From the NCBI GenBank assembly GCA_024036415.1, contig JAMWET010000016.1:70001-134000 (forward strand): a DNA stretch of 64,000 bases, written 5' to 3'. The position numbers and the translations under genes were made by a program. The notes below the pieces were generated by a model. The model had not been told where the DNA came from. It saw only the letters and a list, made by a program, of their open reading frames with translations, and did not search any database. Positions 48,110 to 60,290 of this stretch are shown here, one piece after another. Position 1 is the first letter of the stretch. Each line of letters starts with the position of its first letter. The stretch comes from Prochilodus magdalenae. Its lineage: Eukaryota; Chordata; Actinopteri; Characiformes; Prochilodontidae.

Positions 48110-51100
48110 ATAAACACAACAGTTAAAACCCAAAACAGGGTTTTACCTAAGCAGCGCAACAGCCTCCCAGGACTGCATGGAGGACTGCACAATATACTGC
48201 TTGATAAAGTTTGCCCTGCTACCTAACAATGACAAGACAAAGATCAAACGCAGTCATGACAGATGATCTTGTTGAGCAATATAAACAAGGTCACTTTATT
48301 GTTACTAATATTACTCGTATTAATAATTGTCATATCTGTTGGCATCAACGTTTAAATGTCACATGCTAAATGGTGCTCTCTAGTTATCCAAACATTATGA
48401 CTATCTATAATAATTAACAGTAGAGTCACATGACACTGTTCTCTTGCTGGACATAATCGGACATGGCAGCTCATGACAGAATATGGTATGTTTATGTCAT
48501 GGCTACATCAATGTTATGTAGCCCGGTACAGGATTACCAGTCTTTGCACCTTGATAGGTGGAATTAGTCATATTAAGCTTGACTCATCATAGTACAAAAC
48601 TTTAACTCCTTTAATTCATGATCTAATATGTTCCCCCTGCGTTCCTTTCGACTGACTGGGAAAGTAGATGCAGAGCGTACCACTTCACTACACAGTTTAC
48701 ACTCTCCTGAACAGACTTTTAAAATATCGATAAGTGCTCATGTCTATTTTGGACAATTAAATCTTTAATCTAAACCATATTATTATTACTCTATAACAGG
48801 ATCTTTGTTGCGTATCCCACATCGTCATCAATTTCAATAGCACCTAGCCTTACAAACAAGCATCACCAAGCTATTACACAATGAGGGCAACAAGAGTTAC
48901 AGGTGTTCACTGTCAAAATTACCCTGCAGCTGAACATCAGCCTGCACCACTGGCAAACGTCAAGTGATTCTCACAGCAGCCGTCCCAAATGACCATTTTT
49001 ACTTGTCCAGGGCACTCGGGTAGTTGTTAATGTTGATATAAGTCTTCAGAAAACAGCTGTGACAACACAAATCACTGCCTGAACATCAAAGGTTTACTGG
49101 ACTGAACACAAATACTAAGAAGAACCAATCACATTTTTACAGCTTTAGCATTCAACAAGCTGTTAGCTGATTCTTGGCAGGACAACATGTTTCACCTCTC
49201 TCTACTTCCACCCCAACAATCACCGAGAGAAAACCTTCAGCTAGCTCAGACATCCTAAAAACTCAGATATGTGCCATGGCACAGAATGAAAAGGTGTTAT
49301 CAGCTCTTGTTCAGGCTGACCAGTCGTTACCACTATATGGGCCTTTTCAGTTCAAACATGGTATAAAGCTGAAAAGACAAATGAGCTCTCTAACCAATGT
49401 CTTTCAAGGGGTGTGGTAAGCATCCTTACCAATCATAGTTCCAAAATGTGTCCGTTTATGGGAAGCAATGTATTCATGTGTAGATCAGTTCTGCAAAATA
49501 GTGCAGGCTGATCTTTAATCATGTCGCACAAGGCATATTTAAATATGGAGCAATGCATGCAATGCAATAACTGGACTAGTATTCTGCCCATATCATGGAG
49601 CCTCTGCTGATATCACAAGCCAATATCTGAGAGACAAAGATGACTTCACATGCTGCCTGTATGTGGGTAGGGAAGGGGGGGGGGGGGTTATCCACAATCA
49701 TGTGTCAAACCACAACTCTCCACATGTCAGTTGTTAAACCATCACTGCAAAAGTGAGATTAAAGTCTCAAAGATAAACCTCAAGGCGTGTTCGTGTGTTC
49801 CCTCTCGCTCACTTTTTTGCGTCAGAGACCAAAAGTCCACCCTGGTGCTGTATAACACGTCCCTTGTGTTATGTGAAGTCACATATAAAACCTTGCTGGG
49901 TATCAAAGGTTAGGAATCAGCAGCTGTCCAGAGAGAAACAGGGACAGAAGAAGACGGTTTCAGGCTGACTCAACAAGACAGGCTTAACAAAAGCAGCCAT
50001 AATATATTCATATCATATGAGACACGTTAAGACAGGCGTGGGCAACACAAAACTTTAAGACATGAGCAATGACTCAGCTAGCTGGGTAACACTTAGCTGG
50101 GTTAGCCACAAGGCTGCTTTTGACCTGACTGACGGCTTAATGCTCAAACACGCTCAAGTGACACATGTGTAGTATGTTGAACATCCTTGCTCCAGAACTA
50201 AAGTCTAAACCTAGAACTGGGATCTGAAATTTTAAGGGAGGTACAACTTCTCAAATCACTAAATTTGACGTTTTGGTCCTGAGCTTTGGTCCAATAAAGA
50301 AGGGCGTGTGTTTTACTCTATTACATGTTACAGCAGCATAATAATACTCAATTCCATACAGGATCATATCCATAATCATCCTCTAGCTAACCCGGCTTAG
50401 CCAGCTAGCCACCCCATCCTGCCCATCCCTAAGAGCCCCAAAAGCTGGGCTTGCTTGGGGAGGTGTAAGGACAACCAATGGCCAAAGCAGCCAACGATTA
50501 CCAATCTAACACAATCTATACTTTATCAGTAGGATCACTTTTAAATGTCTTAAGCTCAGCAAGACGTCTGTACTAACTGTCAACTTAGCAACAGCTGAAA
50601 CAGCACTGCAGCTAGCTACGCTAGCTGGATCCTGCAAATCCATTTTTATTCCAGGACGGCTAAAGAAATCATTGTTTTACAGACGACCCAGTGGGATATT
50701 TGGCTGCTCTGTACGTTGCCAACACTAAGAGGAAACGTGAGTGCGACACGGTGGCCTGATACTTAATATAGCGACGTCAAAAATCCCGAAAAAAGCAGAA
50801 CCTGGCTTTCAAATATCAATCCCTCCCCGAAAGCTAAACTACGCTAGGCTAACGTTAGCATACTTCCCATAGACACAAGCGCTTTTGTTCAGTTATTTGT
50901 TAGCTAACTTTAGCCAGCTAGCTAACTACGCAAGGCAACAAAACTAACTCACTTTTAGTATTTACCTTTACTGCAAGCTCCACACTACTGCGATAAAAGA
51001 CGGGGAGTGTTAGAAAGACGTTGTCAACACAAAGCGCTGGAGTTATGAGTCTAGTTTTTGAGCTGTTCTTGCTGGGGAGTAGACGCTAGCTTGCAACGTA

Positions 51101-51228
51101 ACAGGTTAGCATCAAGCTAGCAGGCGTTAGACAGTAACGTCAATCCGTCTAAAGGCGATATTTAGTACCTGCAACCGACAGAGAGTATCAGCAAAGACAT
51201 GGAGTAAGTAAAAGCACCCCGGCTTTAC
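42780..51228. other. Rest of the long first intron of RAB5C
   Basis: No coding signal. It holds a C homopolymer at about 45293-45309, a (TG)n run at 48041-48106 and a G run near 49677-49687. Otherwise it appears unique. Confidence 0.6.
48041..48106. repeat. (TG)n microsatellite
   Basis: Long uninterrupted TG run ending in TATGTATGTATA. Confidence 0.98.
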
Positions 51229-51410
51229 CTCTGTGTCCCTCTCGGAAGAACGTGAGCCGGAGTGAAGCGTCTCCTTCTCGCCGCCCCAAAAACACCGCTC
51301 TCCATTCGACGGGCCCGCCGGCCTTCGCTTCCGCGACTTCAGCGATCCTCCTATTTCCGAGCGGAGGGACTTTTACTGCTGACGGACTTGGAGCAGCACC
51401 AGTCACATTG
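51229..51410 (-). promoter_or_regulatory. RAB5C noncoding first exon and CpG-rich promoter
   Basis: On the minus strand a donor (GACACAGAG then GTAAAGCC) ends an exon at 51229. Upstream to about 51400 the sequence is CpG-dense compared with its surroundings. A spliced 5' UTR from here to the acceptor at about 41554 fits the family's gene structure. A 72-codon frame here is probably untranslated. The transcription start is not defined. Confidence 0.55.
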
Positions 51411-51419
51411 GGTTAACCT

Positions 51420-53460
51420 GCGGTACGGCAGAGAGCAGCTAGCGACATCTCCTCAGCTACAACCATCACAACTATCTGGCGATTTCAGGATACTCATATT
51501 TGTGATCTTAGAATAAAGATCTTAAGATTAAAGTTGTTTTCTCGAGATCACACCTTACTGTTTTGGGATCTAATGCTAGCATAAGTTGTTTTCACAAGAT
51601 AATGACTTTTGCTAATGGATTTTTCTCATGTTCTCAGGATATGAAATTTGCTTGAGATCACATCACTATTGTCTTACGTTCTCAAGATCACAACTTACAA
51701 TATAATGCATTTTTCTTGTGATCTTGAGATAATCAATAATTCACACCATAACTGTTGTGTAAGCTAAGGCTAACAAAAGTTGTTTTTCTCAGGATCACAG
51801 CTTATGTCCATCTCTTTGAGATTCATTAAGATCACAAGGTAGAGGTTATTCAGTGGGTGAAAGGCAGGAAACATCCTGGACAGGCTGCCAATCACATTCA
51901 CACATACATATATTCACATTAAAGGCAATTTAGCATCTCCAGTTCGGATTGTGGGAGGAAACAATCCAAACCCACACAGATACAGAGAAAACATGCACCT
52001 CCGGCATGGATCCTGGATGCCCCAAATGGGAATCGGACCCAGGCCCTTTTTGCTACCCACTGCACTACCGTGCCACTCAGACCTTTATATTACAAAGACG
52101 AGGAAAACTTGATAAAGAGATGAAACTTGATTATTTGAGAGGTTAAGAGGATCTTGCAGTTCAGTCTAACAGTAGCAGCTGTGGTGCATACTTAGCCCCT
52201 TAGTCTTTATCTACATAAAGTTCAGTCTTAGAAGTTGGTTGCATATGCTTCTTCTCATCAACGAAGTAATTCCAAACACATTCTGTGATGTTCACTTCTG
52301 GACTCTGGGGGGGTATGTCCATTGTTCTGAGACCACCAGTAGCTTCTTAGCTTGATTTCCTTCTCTCAGTTTCCTGACATCTACACATCCTCTCAGACCC
52401 ATAGCACGGTTTATCTATTGTTAGAGGGGAAGGATGGACAGAGACACCTGTGGATAGTTTCAGATCTGAAACAAGAGTGCAGCTTGGCGTTCTTCTCTCT
52501 CTCAAAGATGAAAGCTTTAGGGGATGTTTATCCGATGCGGGGCAGGTTTGGTGGTCTACCAGGCCGTTCGGCCGTGGTTGTTGGAAGTCCAGTTTTATCT
52601 GTAAGCCCTGGAAAGTGAATAACTAAGTGGCTGTTTTGACTAGAACCGAACTTGTCAGTGACTTGTGTTTAGCCTAATGGAGTGAAATGGAGAGAGTCTG
52701 ACTGAGAAAGTCAGCTACAGCTGTGTCTGGAACATCCGATTCAGCTGAAGGTTCAACAAGGCCAACAGCATTATAGGACAGGAGGTCATGTAGTTATCTC
52801 TCTTCACCTAAGGATGGCACTGCAGACAAGAGAAAATGTCCCTCCCCTCGTCCTACCTGGTCCACTCCCCCTCTATCAGCCTGAACCTCCTGCTGAGGGT
52901 ACCTCTCTCGGAAGATGAACACACAGAGCTATTCTGGAGCCTTCCTATTGTTTGTCATCTGTTTAACTTCAGCGAGACTGTACAAACCGAGCCCGCTCCG
53001 ACTTAACTCTGCTAATACGTTCCTTTCCTCCCACTCCCAGGCAATTAAATTTGATATTTTCACTTGGTTTCAGATGACACAAAACCTGCTAATTACAGCT
53101 AAGCAGTATCCGCCGAATGAGCACACAGACTGGGCTATCATTAAAATGAAAGGGGGGAGGACGAGTACTTACACATCCACTAACCTTTTCCTAACAACTG
53201 CTTTATGGCGTTAATAAGAGCCTGTCCTGCCGCTGAAGCGCCCTTCTGCTTCCACTCAGATGTGTTGTGAGCTGTAAATACAGTGAACCTCTCACACTGC
53301 TCTCAGGAAAGCGGGCTAGTGTTCCACCAGCAGATTTACACTGCCCACCTCCACCTCCCCAACATCAAAACACAGAGCACGTTCTTTTAATAAGAGGCAT
53401 TTCATATTCATACTGTGTTAAAGCACTACGAAAGATCATAGTCACCAACTGCTCTTGGTC
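51420..53460. other. Intergenic, upstream of RAB5C
   Basis: No recognised gene. A 99-codon frame (52915-53214, plus) starts with a signal-peptide-like stretch but has no homology I recognise. The stretch 51530-51850 repeats loosely spaced AAGATCACA / GAGATCACA words. Confidence 0.5.
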
Positions 53461-53462
53461 AG

Positions 53463-53512
<50 letters not shown>

Positions 53513-53558
53513 GTCTGTCTGTCTGTCTGTCTGTCGTCTGTCTGTCTGTCTGTCTGTC

Positions 53559-53618
<60 letters not shown>

Positions 53619-53640
53619 GTCTGTCTGTCTGTCTATCTAG
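53463..53640. repeat. (TATC)n/(TGTC)n compound microsatellite
   Basis: CTAT and CTGT tetranucleotide blocks. Confidence 0.98.
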
Positions 53641-53725
53641 ATAATTTAAATGTTATATCATAAGTCAAATTAGTATTATTATTGTTATTATTATTATGTA
53701 AATTAATTCAAATGTGCTCTAGAAA

Positions 53726-55320
53726 TAAACTGCCACAGACATGTTCCTGAACTGCCCCTAAACTGCCACAGACATGTTCCTGAACTGCCCCTAAACTGCC
53801 ACAGACAGGTTCCTGAACTGCCCCTAAACTACCACAGACATGTTCCTGATCTGCCCCTAAACTGCCACAGACAGGTTCCTGAACTGCCCCTAAACTACCA
53901 CAGACATGTTCCTGATCTGCCCCTAAACTGCCACAGACAGATTCCTGAACTGCCCCTAAACTGCCACAGACAGGTTCCTGATCTGCCCCTAAACTGCCAC
54001 AGACAGGTTCCTGATCTGCCCCTAAACTGCCACAGACAGGTTCCTGATCTGCCCCTAAACTGCCACAGACAGATTCCTGAACTGCCCCTAAACTGCCACA
54101 GACAGGTTCCTGATCTGCCCCTAAACTGCCACAGACAGGTTCCTGATCTGCCCCTAAACTGCCACAGACAGATTCCTGAACTGCCCTAAACTGCCACAGA
54201 CATGTTCCTGAACTGCCCCTAAACTGCCACAGACATGTTCCTGAACTGCCTCTAAACTACCACAGACATGTTCCTGAACTGCCCCTAAACTGCCACAGAC
54301 AGGTTCCTGATCTGCCCCTAAACTGCCACAGACAGGTTCCTGATCTGCCCCTAAACTGCCACAGACAGATTCCTGAACTGCCCTAAACTGCCACAGACAT
54401 GTTCCTGAACTGCCTCTAAACTACCACAGACATGTTCCTGATCTGCCCCTAAACTGCCACAGACAGGTTCCTGATCTGCCCCTAAACTGCCACAGACAGG
54501 TTCCTGATCTGCCCCTAAACTGCCACAGGCAGATTCCTGATCTGCCTCTAAACTGCCACAGACAGATTCCTGAACTGCCTCTAAACTGCCACAGACAGGT
54601 TCCTGATCTGCCCCTAAACTGCCACAGACAGGTTCCTGATCTGCCCCTAAACTGCCACAGACAGGTTCCTGATCTGCCCCTAAACTGCCACAGACAGGTT
54701 CCTGATCTGCCTCTAAACTACCACAGACAGATTCCTGAACTGCCTCTAAACTGCTACAGACAGGTTCCTGATCTGCCTCTAAACTGCCACAGACAGGTTC
54801 CTGATCTGCCTCTAAACTGCCACAGACAGGTTCCTGAACTGCCCCTAAACTGCCACAGACAGGTTCCTGATCTGCCCCTAAACTGCCACAGACAGGTTCC
54901 TGAACTGCCTCTAAACTGCCACAGACAGATTCCTGAACTGCCCCTAAACTGCCACAGACAGGTTCCTGAACTGCCCCTAAACTGCCACAGACAGGTTCCT
55001 GAACTGCCCCTAAACTGCCACAGACAGATTCCTGAACTGCCTCTAAACTGCCACAGACAGATTCCTGAACTGCCTCTAAACTGCCACAGACATGTTCCTA
55101 AACTGCCTCTAAACTGCCACAGACAGATTCCTGAACTGCCTCTAAACTGCCACAGACATGTTCCTAAACTGCCTCTAAACTGCCACAGACAGATTCCTGA
55201 ACTGCCTCTAAACTGCCACAGACAGATTCCTGAACTGCCTCTAAACTGCCACAGACATGTTCCTAAACTGCCTCTAATCTGCCACAGACAGGTTCCTGAT
55301 CTGCCACAGACAGGTTCCTG
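53726..55320. repeat. 33-bp minisatellite, about 48 copies
   Basis: The unit is CCCCTAAACTGCCACAGACA plus GGTTCCTGATCTG (33 bp). Variants (CATGTTCCTGA, CAGATTCCTGA, GCCTCTAAAC) form higher-order groups. The CCTCTAAACTG form predominates at the right. It abuts a Tc1-like transposase scrap on the right. Confidence 0.98.
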
Positions 55321-55324
55321 AACT

Positions 55325-55455
55325 GCCCCTTCTCAGTACTACCACTGACAGTTGACCGTGGAATATCTCGGAGGGCAGGAACTCGACTACAGTGGTTGCC
55401 TCCTGTTGCAGTACCACGCTGGAATTCAGTGTGCCCTGTAGGATGACCCATCGGT
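55325..55455 (-). mobile_element. Tc1-like transposase N-terminal remnant
   Basis: The minus strand reads EFQRGTATGG and, shortly after, IPRSTVSG. Both are hallmarks of the first helix-turn-helix of a fish Tc1 transposase group. It is truncated on the side of the minisatellite. Confidence 0.65.
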
Positions 55456-55874
55456 TCAGACTAGGGGCTTGATTTGAACACCCAGGTTTAGTCTCTCTTT
55501 CCCCTCTTAGTGTTGATTTCTCCGTGTGCGGTTGTTCTCGGTGTAAAAGGCCTGGTTAATTTGATTTGTGAGGGTGTGCTGTTGCCTACAAGCAGCTATT
55601 TTTATCGCTAATGAGAAGGACAAATGGAAAGATAGCTTTGTGAGCAGATAGGCTGCTAGACCTGACACCCACTCTGAGACTCCGTATGAAATGTTCCAGC
55701 TGTGATTCACGTACAGTCAAACTCCGGCTCACATCAGGTTCACATCACCGCCTCGCTCAATAACAGGCCTGGATACCGAGCAAGCGCAACCACACTGTGT
55801 GTGCTAGTCCTCATCCTGTCTCACTAATTACCAATATGAGGAGTAATGTCTGATATGTATGCATCACACAGAGC

Positions 55875-55875
<1 letters not shown>

Positions 55876-55925
<50 letters not shown>
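55876..55925. repeat. (GA)n microsatellite
   Basis: Uninterrupted AG dinucleotides. Confidence 0.98.
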
Positions 55926-55927
<2 letters not shown>

Positions 55928-56319
55928 AAGAAGTTAAGCTCAGCTGTGCACAGCCTGTTAGTGGCACCATCTCTCTGGCAGGGAACCTGCGTGGGAAGCC
56001 CCCTGCATTTAATGAGGTGTTTTGTCTGAAGCAACATGTCTGAGACATCTAAGCCTGAGGGGCAAAAAATAAATATGAGGGACAGTAAATAAATGATAAA
56101 CAGTTCCTCTGGGCCTACAGTTACATAGCTCTCTGCACAAGTCCACCCTTCATTATTCAAATATTCAGTTATTCAATTTCATATAGAAACAGCCACAACA
56201 ACCACAGTACCATATGCATTTACAGTGACTCTGGGGTGGTCAGCCTATTGCTTTAAGAACACTAGCAGCTCACTATCCACTCTGATAGAGACGATAGCTC
56301 GTCTGCTGCTGCCGAGTTT

Positions 56320-56575
56320 GTGTTGGTCATCCTCTAGTCCGTCATCATTGGTCACAGGACGCTTCCCACAGGACGCCTCCCACAGGACGCTTCCCACAGG
56401 ACGCTGCAGGATGGCTAATTTTGGTTGGTGGACTTCTGGTTTTTGGTTTGGCAGGCGTCCAGCAGCGCTGCTGTGTCTGATCCACTCAAACCAGCACAAT
56501 ACGCACTAACACACCACCATATCAGTGTCACTGCAGTGCTGAGAATGTTTCACCACCCACATAATACCTGCTTTG
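56320..56575. repeat. Dispersed teleost repeat, fuller copy
   Basis: Contains CAGCAGCGCTGCTGTGTCTG and GTCACTGCAGTGCTGAGAAT, and relates to 9660-9830. The piece CACAGGACGC(T/C)TCC is tandemly repeated three times at 56355-56400. Confidence 0.55.
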
Positions 56576-56609
56576 TGGTAATGTATCTATATTTTGGCAA
56601 ATGTGAACA

Positions 56610-56765
56610 CAGCAGCTGCTCGTCACATCGTGTGAATCTCTGATGATGAATGGACCAACAGAAATGGCCCAAAACCGCTTGGAGAAATAAACTTGGTTCC
56701 ATTGACTTACATTACAGTTAGATTAGGTTTTTGTCCTCTCCTGTACAGTTGCCATTTTGGAGCGA
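56610..56765. mobile_element. MITE, family M, partial inverted copy
   Basis: The core (GGACCAACAGAAATGGCCCA, GGTTCCATTGACTTACATTA) is in reverse orientation; one end is missing. Confidence 0.7.
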
Positions 56766-56824
56766 CTTGTGAATATAGGGAGGTGTACCTAGCGAAGCGG
56801 TTGGTGGTTGTGCATATACATACA

Positions 56825-57269
56825 CAGGGGTTGGGCAATGAAACTGAAACACCTGTCATTTTAGTGTGGGAGGTCTCATGGCTAAATTGGACCAGCCTGG
56901 TGGCCAATCTTCATTAATTGCACATTGCACCAGTAAGAGCAGAGTGTGAAGGTTCAGTTAGCAGGTAAGAGCACAGTTCTGCTCAAAATACTGCAATGCA
57001 CACAGCATTATGGGTGACATACCAGAGTTCAAAAGAGGACAAACTGTTGGTGCACGTCTTGCTGAACCACATCCAACAGGATTAACTGTGGACGCAAGAG
57101 GAAGCTGTCTGAAAGGGATGTTCGGGTGCTAACCCAGATTGTATCCAAAAAACATAAAACCACGGCTGCCCAAATGACGCTGTATTGGCCGCAAAAGGAG
57201 GCCCTACACCATACTAATAAATGATTGTGGTCTAAAACCAGGTGTTTCAGTTTCATTGTCCAACCCCTG
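56825..57269 (+). mobile_element. Non-autonomous Tc1-like element, family B, deletion type 2
   Basis: Same inner junction as 9051-9571, plus a further short deletion (CTTGCTGAACCACATCC). Confidence 0.85.
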
Positions 57270-58200
57270 TACGAGTCTTGCTTTTGTCTTGGTGGAGGCA
57301 TCCAACGAATCTGTGCATGGAGGCACTATGGTCAGAGCCAACGTTTTGCTGTTACTTGATCAGAAGGCCTCACGTCACTCCACCTCCACCCCTGCCACAC
57401 TATCTGCAGGACCTGCATGAGACTATTCAAACGGCATAGGATGGATTATCACAGGACACCGTTAGGAACCTCTACAAGAGGGTTCATGCCAAGACGTGTG
57501 GCATGTTTCGTCCCAACGGCATACCGAGAGACGCTACTTCTGTATGTGTAGCTCAGTAACTATTCCCCATATCAGTCTAAATACATCATCAGTTACTGTT
57601 CCTGGTAACCTTTACAGGGGTTGGACAATGAAACTGAAACACCTGGTTTTAGACCACAATCATTTATTAGTATGGTGTAGGGCCTCCTTTTGCAGCCAAT
57701 AAGCGTCAGTTGGTCTTGGGAATGACATATACTGCGTCCTGCACAGTGGTCAGAGGGAGTTTAAGCCATTCTTCTTGCAGGATAGTGGCCAGGTCACTAC
57801 GTGATGCTGGTGGAGGTTCGTCCTTCTTGGTGGTATGCTGACATTACCCTGGATACCGTGGCTCTTGATACATCACAAAGACTTGCTGTCTTGGTCACAG
57901 ATGCGCCAGCAAGACGTGCACCAACAGTTTGTCCTCTTTTGAGCTCTGGTATGTCTCCCATAATGTTGTGTGCATTGCAGTATTTTGAGCAGAACTGAGC
58001 TCTTACCTGCTAACTGAACCTTCACACTCTGCTCTTACTGGTGCAATGTGCAGTTAATGAAGATTGGCCACCAGGCTGGTCCAATTTAGCCATGAGACCT
58101 CCCACACTAAAATGACAGGTGTTTCAGTTTCATTGTCCCACCCCTGTATCCTCCTTCCCAATGGCACTGCAATCAGACGCTTCTGTCTTTTTCTTTTGGA
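57270..58200 (+). mobile_element. Tc1 family A fossil interrupted by a family B element
   Basis: Family A sequence runs 57270-57614, is split by a family B insertion, and resumes at 58149 with TCCTCCTTCCCAATGGCACTGCAA. Compared with the family A copy at 5168-5852, the site CCTTTATCTTCCTTCC is cut exactly at TA. Confidence 0.8.
57615..58146 (-). mobile_element. Non-autonomous Tc1-like element, family B, deletion type 1, nested
   Basis: Complete ends CAGGGGTTGGACAATGAAAC and complement, TA on both sides, and the same internal deletion as 6041-6573. It is inserted in the family A fossil. Confidence 0.9.
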
Positions 58201-59171
58201 CAGTGAGTGTATGTATATGTCTACTGATATAATCTTAGTTTTGTAAAAAATCAGGATATTTATTTTTATTTACAGGACTTTTTTTTTTTCAGTTCACATT
58301 TAATGCATTGCAGCAATACACCTTTACAAAAAGACACAGCTGATCTGTCAGGCAAGTGGATACAAACAGAAAAGGCCATTCATAAAGTCTTTAAAAAGCT
58401 GTAGTTACTGTAGCAGGCTGTATGCACGGTGCACTCAACAAGCATTAAAGCGATATTCCAGCATTCTTTACCTTAATCTTCATCTGCTGCATCTGTAGCT
58501 GCAAACGCTTCTCATGGACAATAACTTTGACATAGAAACAAACAGAATCAGTACCCAGCAGTTACTTGCACTGCGGTTGTCCTTTGATTTCCATTATAAG
58601 TGTGGTGGTGCGTTCTGATGAATGCTCTACGAGGTACAGGGATATACATCAAAGCTGACCAATCCCTAAGGCATTCTTGCATTGCCACTGTTGCAAGGTT
58701 GGACAAGCTTTTAACCGATACTAGGTAACAACTTTACCTTAAAATAGCAACTTCATAATGATTCTGATGGTACACTGGCTTATAATAGGGAGCATGGCAT
58801 TTCTGCCATTGTCACTCCGGGTTGGAAAGCCCGCTTTAGCACAAGAACTGTGTAGTAGCTCATGGCACCATGTCATACACCAGTAACTATAGGTCTTTAG
58901 CTAGCTACAAGAAGAAGCTTGGTATTCCCAGCATGGACATCATTTAGCATCATTTAGCAGAGGCTAAAAGGGTGAAGAGGTGAAGAGACCAAGCAAGGAT
59001 AGGGGTTAAGCTCTGATTGGCTCGCACTCATTGACGAGAGCTAAATGAGGTAATTGTATGGCATAACGGAAAAACAAGGACAAACTGATGGCGGAGTCTG
59101 TATCCCTTTTAATATTATTCATTAAAGACTGGAAGGTAGATTGTATCATGCCTGGAGTTTTGTAATTTTCC

Positions 59172-59409
59172 ATATCGTCGCTGTCCAAAGAAAAACAGGT
59201 ATCTCCAAAAAGGCCAAAAACCTCCTGTAATTTGAATGGAAGTCAGTGGAACCAGACGTCTTTCCAAGCAGCTCTGGGCTGTTTCTGTTGGTCCATTCTT
59301 CATGAAATTCCCGCACAGTGTAAACAGCAGATCATGTGATCAAATGAAGCATAAAAATAAAAATCAACAAAAATGGAGATACATGTTTTTCTTTGGACAG
59401 CGATGATAT
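59172..59409. mobile_element. MITE, family M, copy 4
   Basis: Well-preserved ends ATATCGTCGCTGTCCAAAG and GGACAGCGATGATAT, with a short internal deletion after AAAAAGGCCAAAAACC. Confidence 0.85.
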
Positions 59410-60029
59410 GCTAAAAGTTCGGATCTCTTAGGCTAGCCTGCAAAGAACTATTCTCACAGTTTGGTCAGTCTTGGTCAGTCTCGTCCCAAACACCCCTTGA
59501 ATGTTTGAACCTCACATGGATCTTTCCCCTCTGAAGTTTTCTTTGCCTAGTTGTTGTGCCAAATTCCGACTTCCATCCAGAATCCGACTCCCCTTCATGT
59601 GTAAGCACGTCAAGCGGGATATGGCTGCTACAGATTGCACTTACGATTTAGGTTATTTACACACAGAAGCTGAAATTACAAAGCGGAGTCAGACTCTGTA
59701 CCTTCACGGGGCCAAATACCAGTTTAGGGACACTGGGGAAAATGTTATTTAAGAGGAAACTGTAGTGTACAATCAAAGGCTTATGTTTAATTTTCATTTT
59801 TGGACAAGGGTGAAAGGTCATGCTGTTTTTTAATTTACCTAACAGTAGCATTAGCTTAGCCTAAAGAATGTAGTGTAATGAAGAAGTCTAAAGAAGCTTG
59901 GCAGTGTAATGTGTATCACTGGAAAGTCAATGTTATATAGCGGCTAGGAACTCATTCTGGCAAGCTTGTCCAACCTAGCGATAGTTGCTATGCTACACAT
60001 TAGTGGATGAAGCATGGATAAACCAACAT

Positions 60030-60290
60030 ATTAATGTCTTTGCTGTCCAAAGAAAAACATGAATGTCTATTTTGGGCTATTTTTACTTTTATGCATCATT
60101 TGAACGAGGCGGTTGCATTTTACACTGTGTGTAAATCTCGTAATGAGTGCACCGACAGAAATGGCCCAAAATCAATTGTGAAAATTTCTGGTTCCATTGA
60201 CTTACATTAAAATGAATTGAGGTTTTTGCCCTCTCCTGTAAAGATGCCAATTTTGGAGATCCTTGTTGTTCTTTGGACAGTGACGTTACA
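60030..60290. mobile_element. MITE, family M, inverted copy
   Basis: Reverse orientation; ends CTTTGCTGTCCAAAGAAAA and TTCTTTGGACAGTGACG. Confidence 0.8.

Noticed and set aside
51188..51406. 72-codon minus-strand frame in the RAB5C CpG region
   Set aside because: It crosses a good donor site at 51229 and fits a noncoding first exon; RAB5C coding begins at 41544.
53726..55320. CRISPR-like array
   Set aside because: Head-to-tail 33-bp units without unique spacers in a eukaryotic intergenic region; it is a minisatellite.
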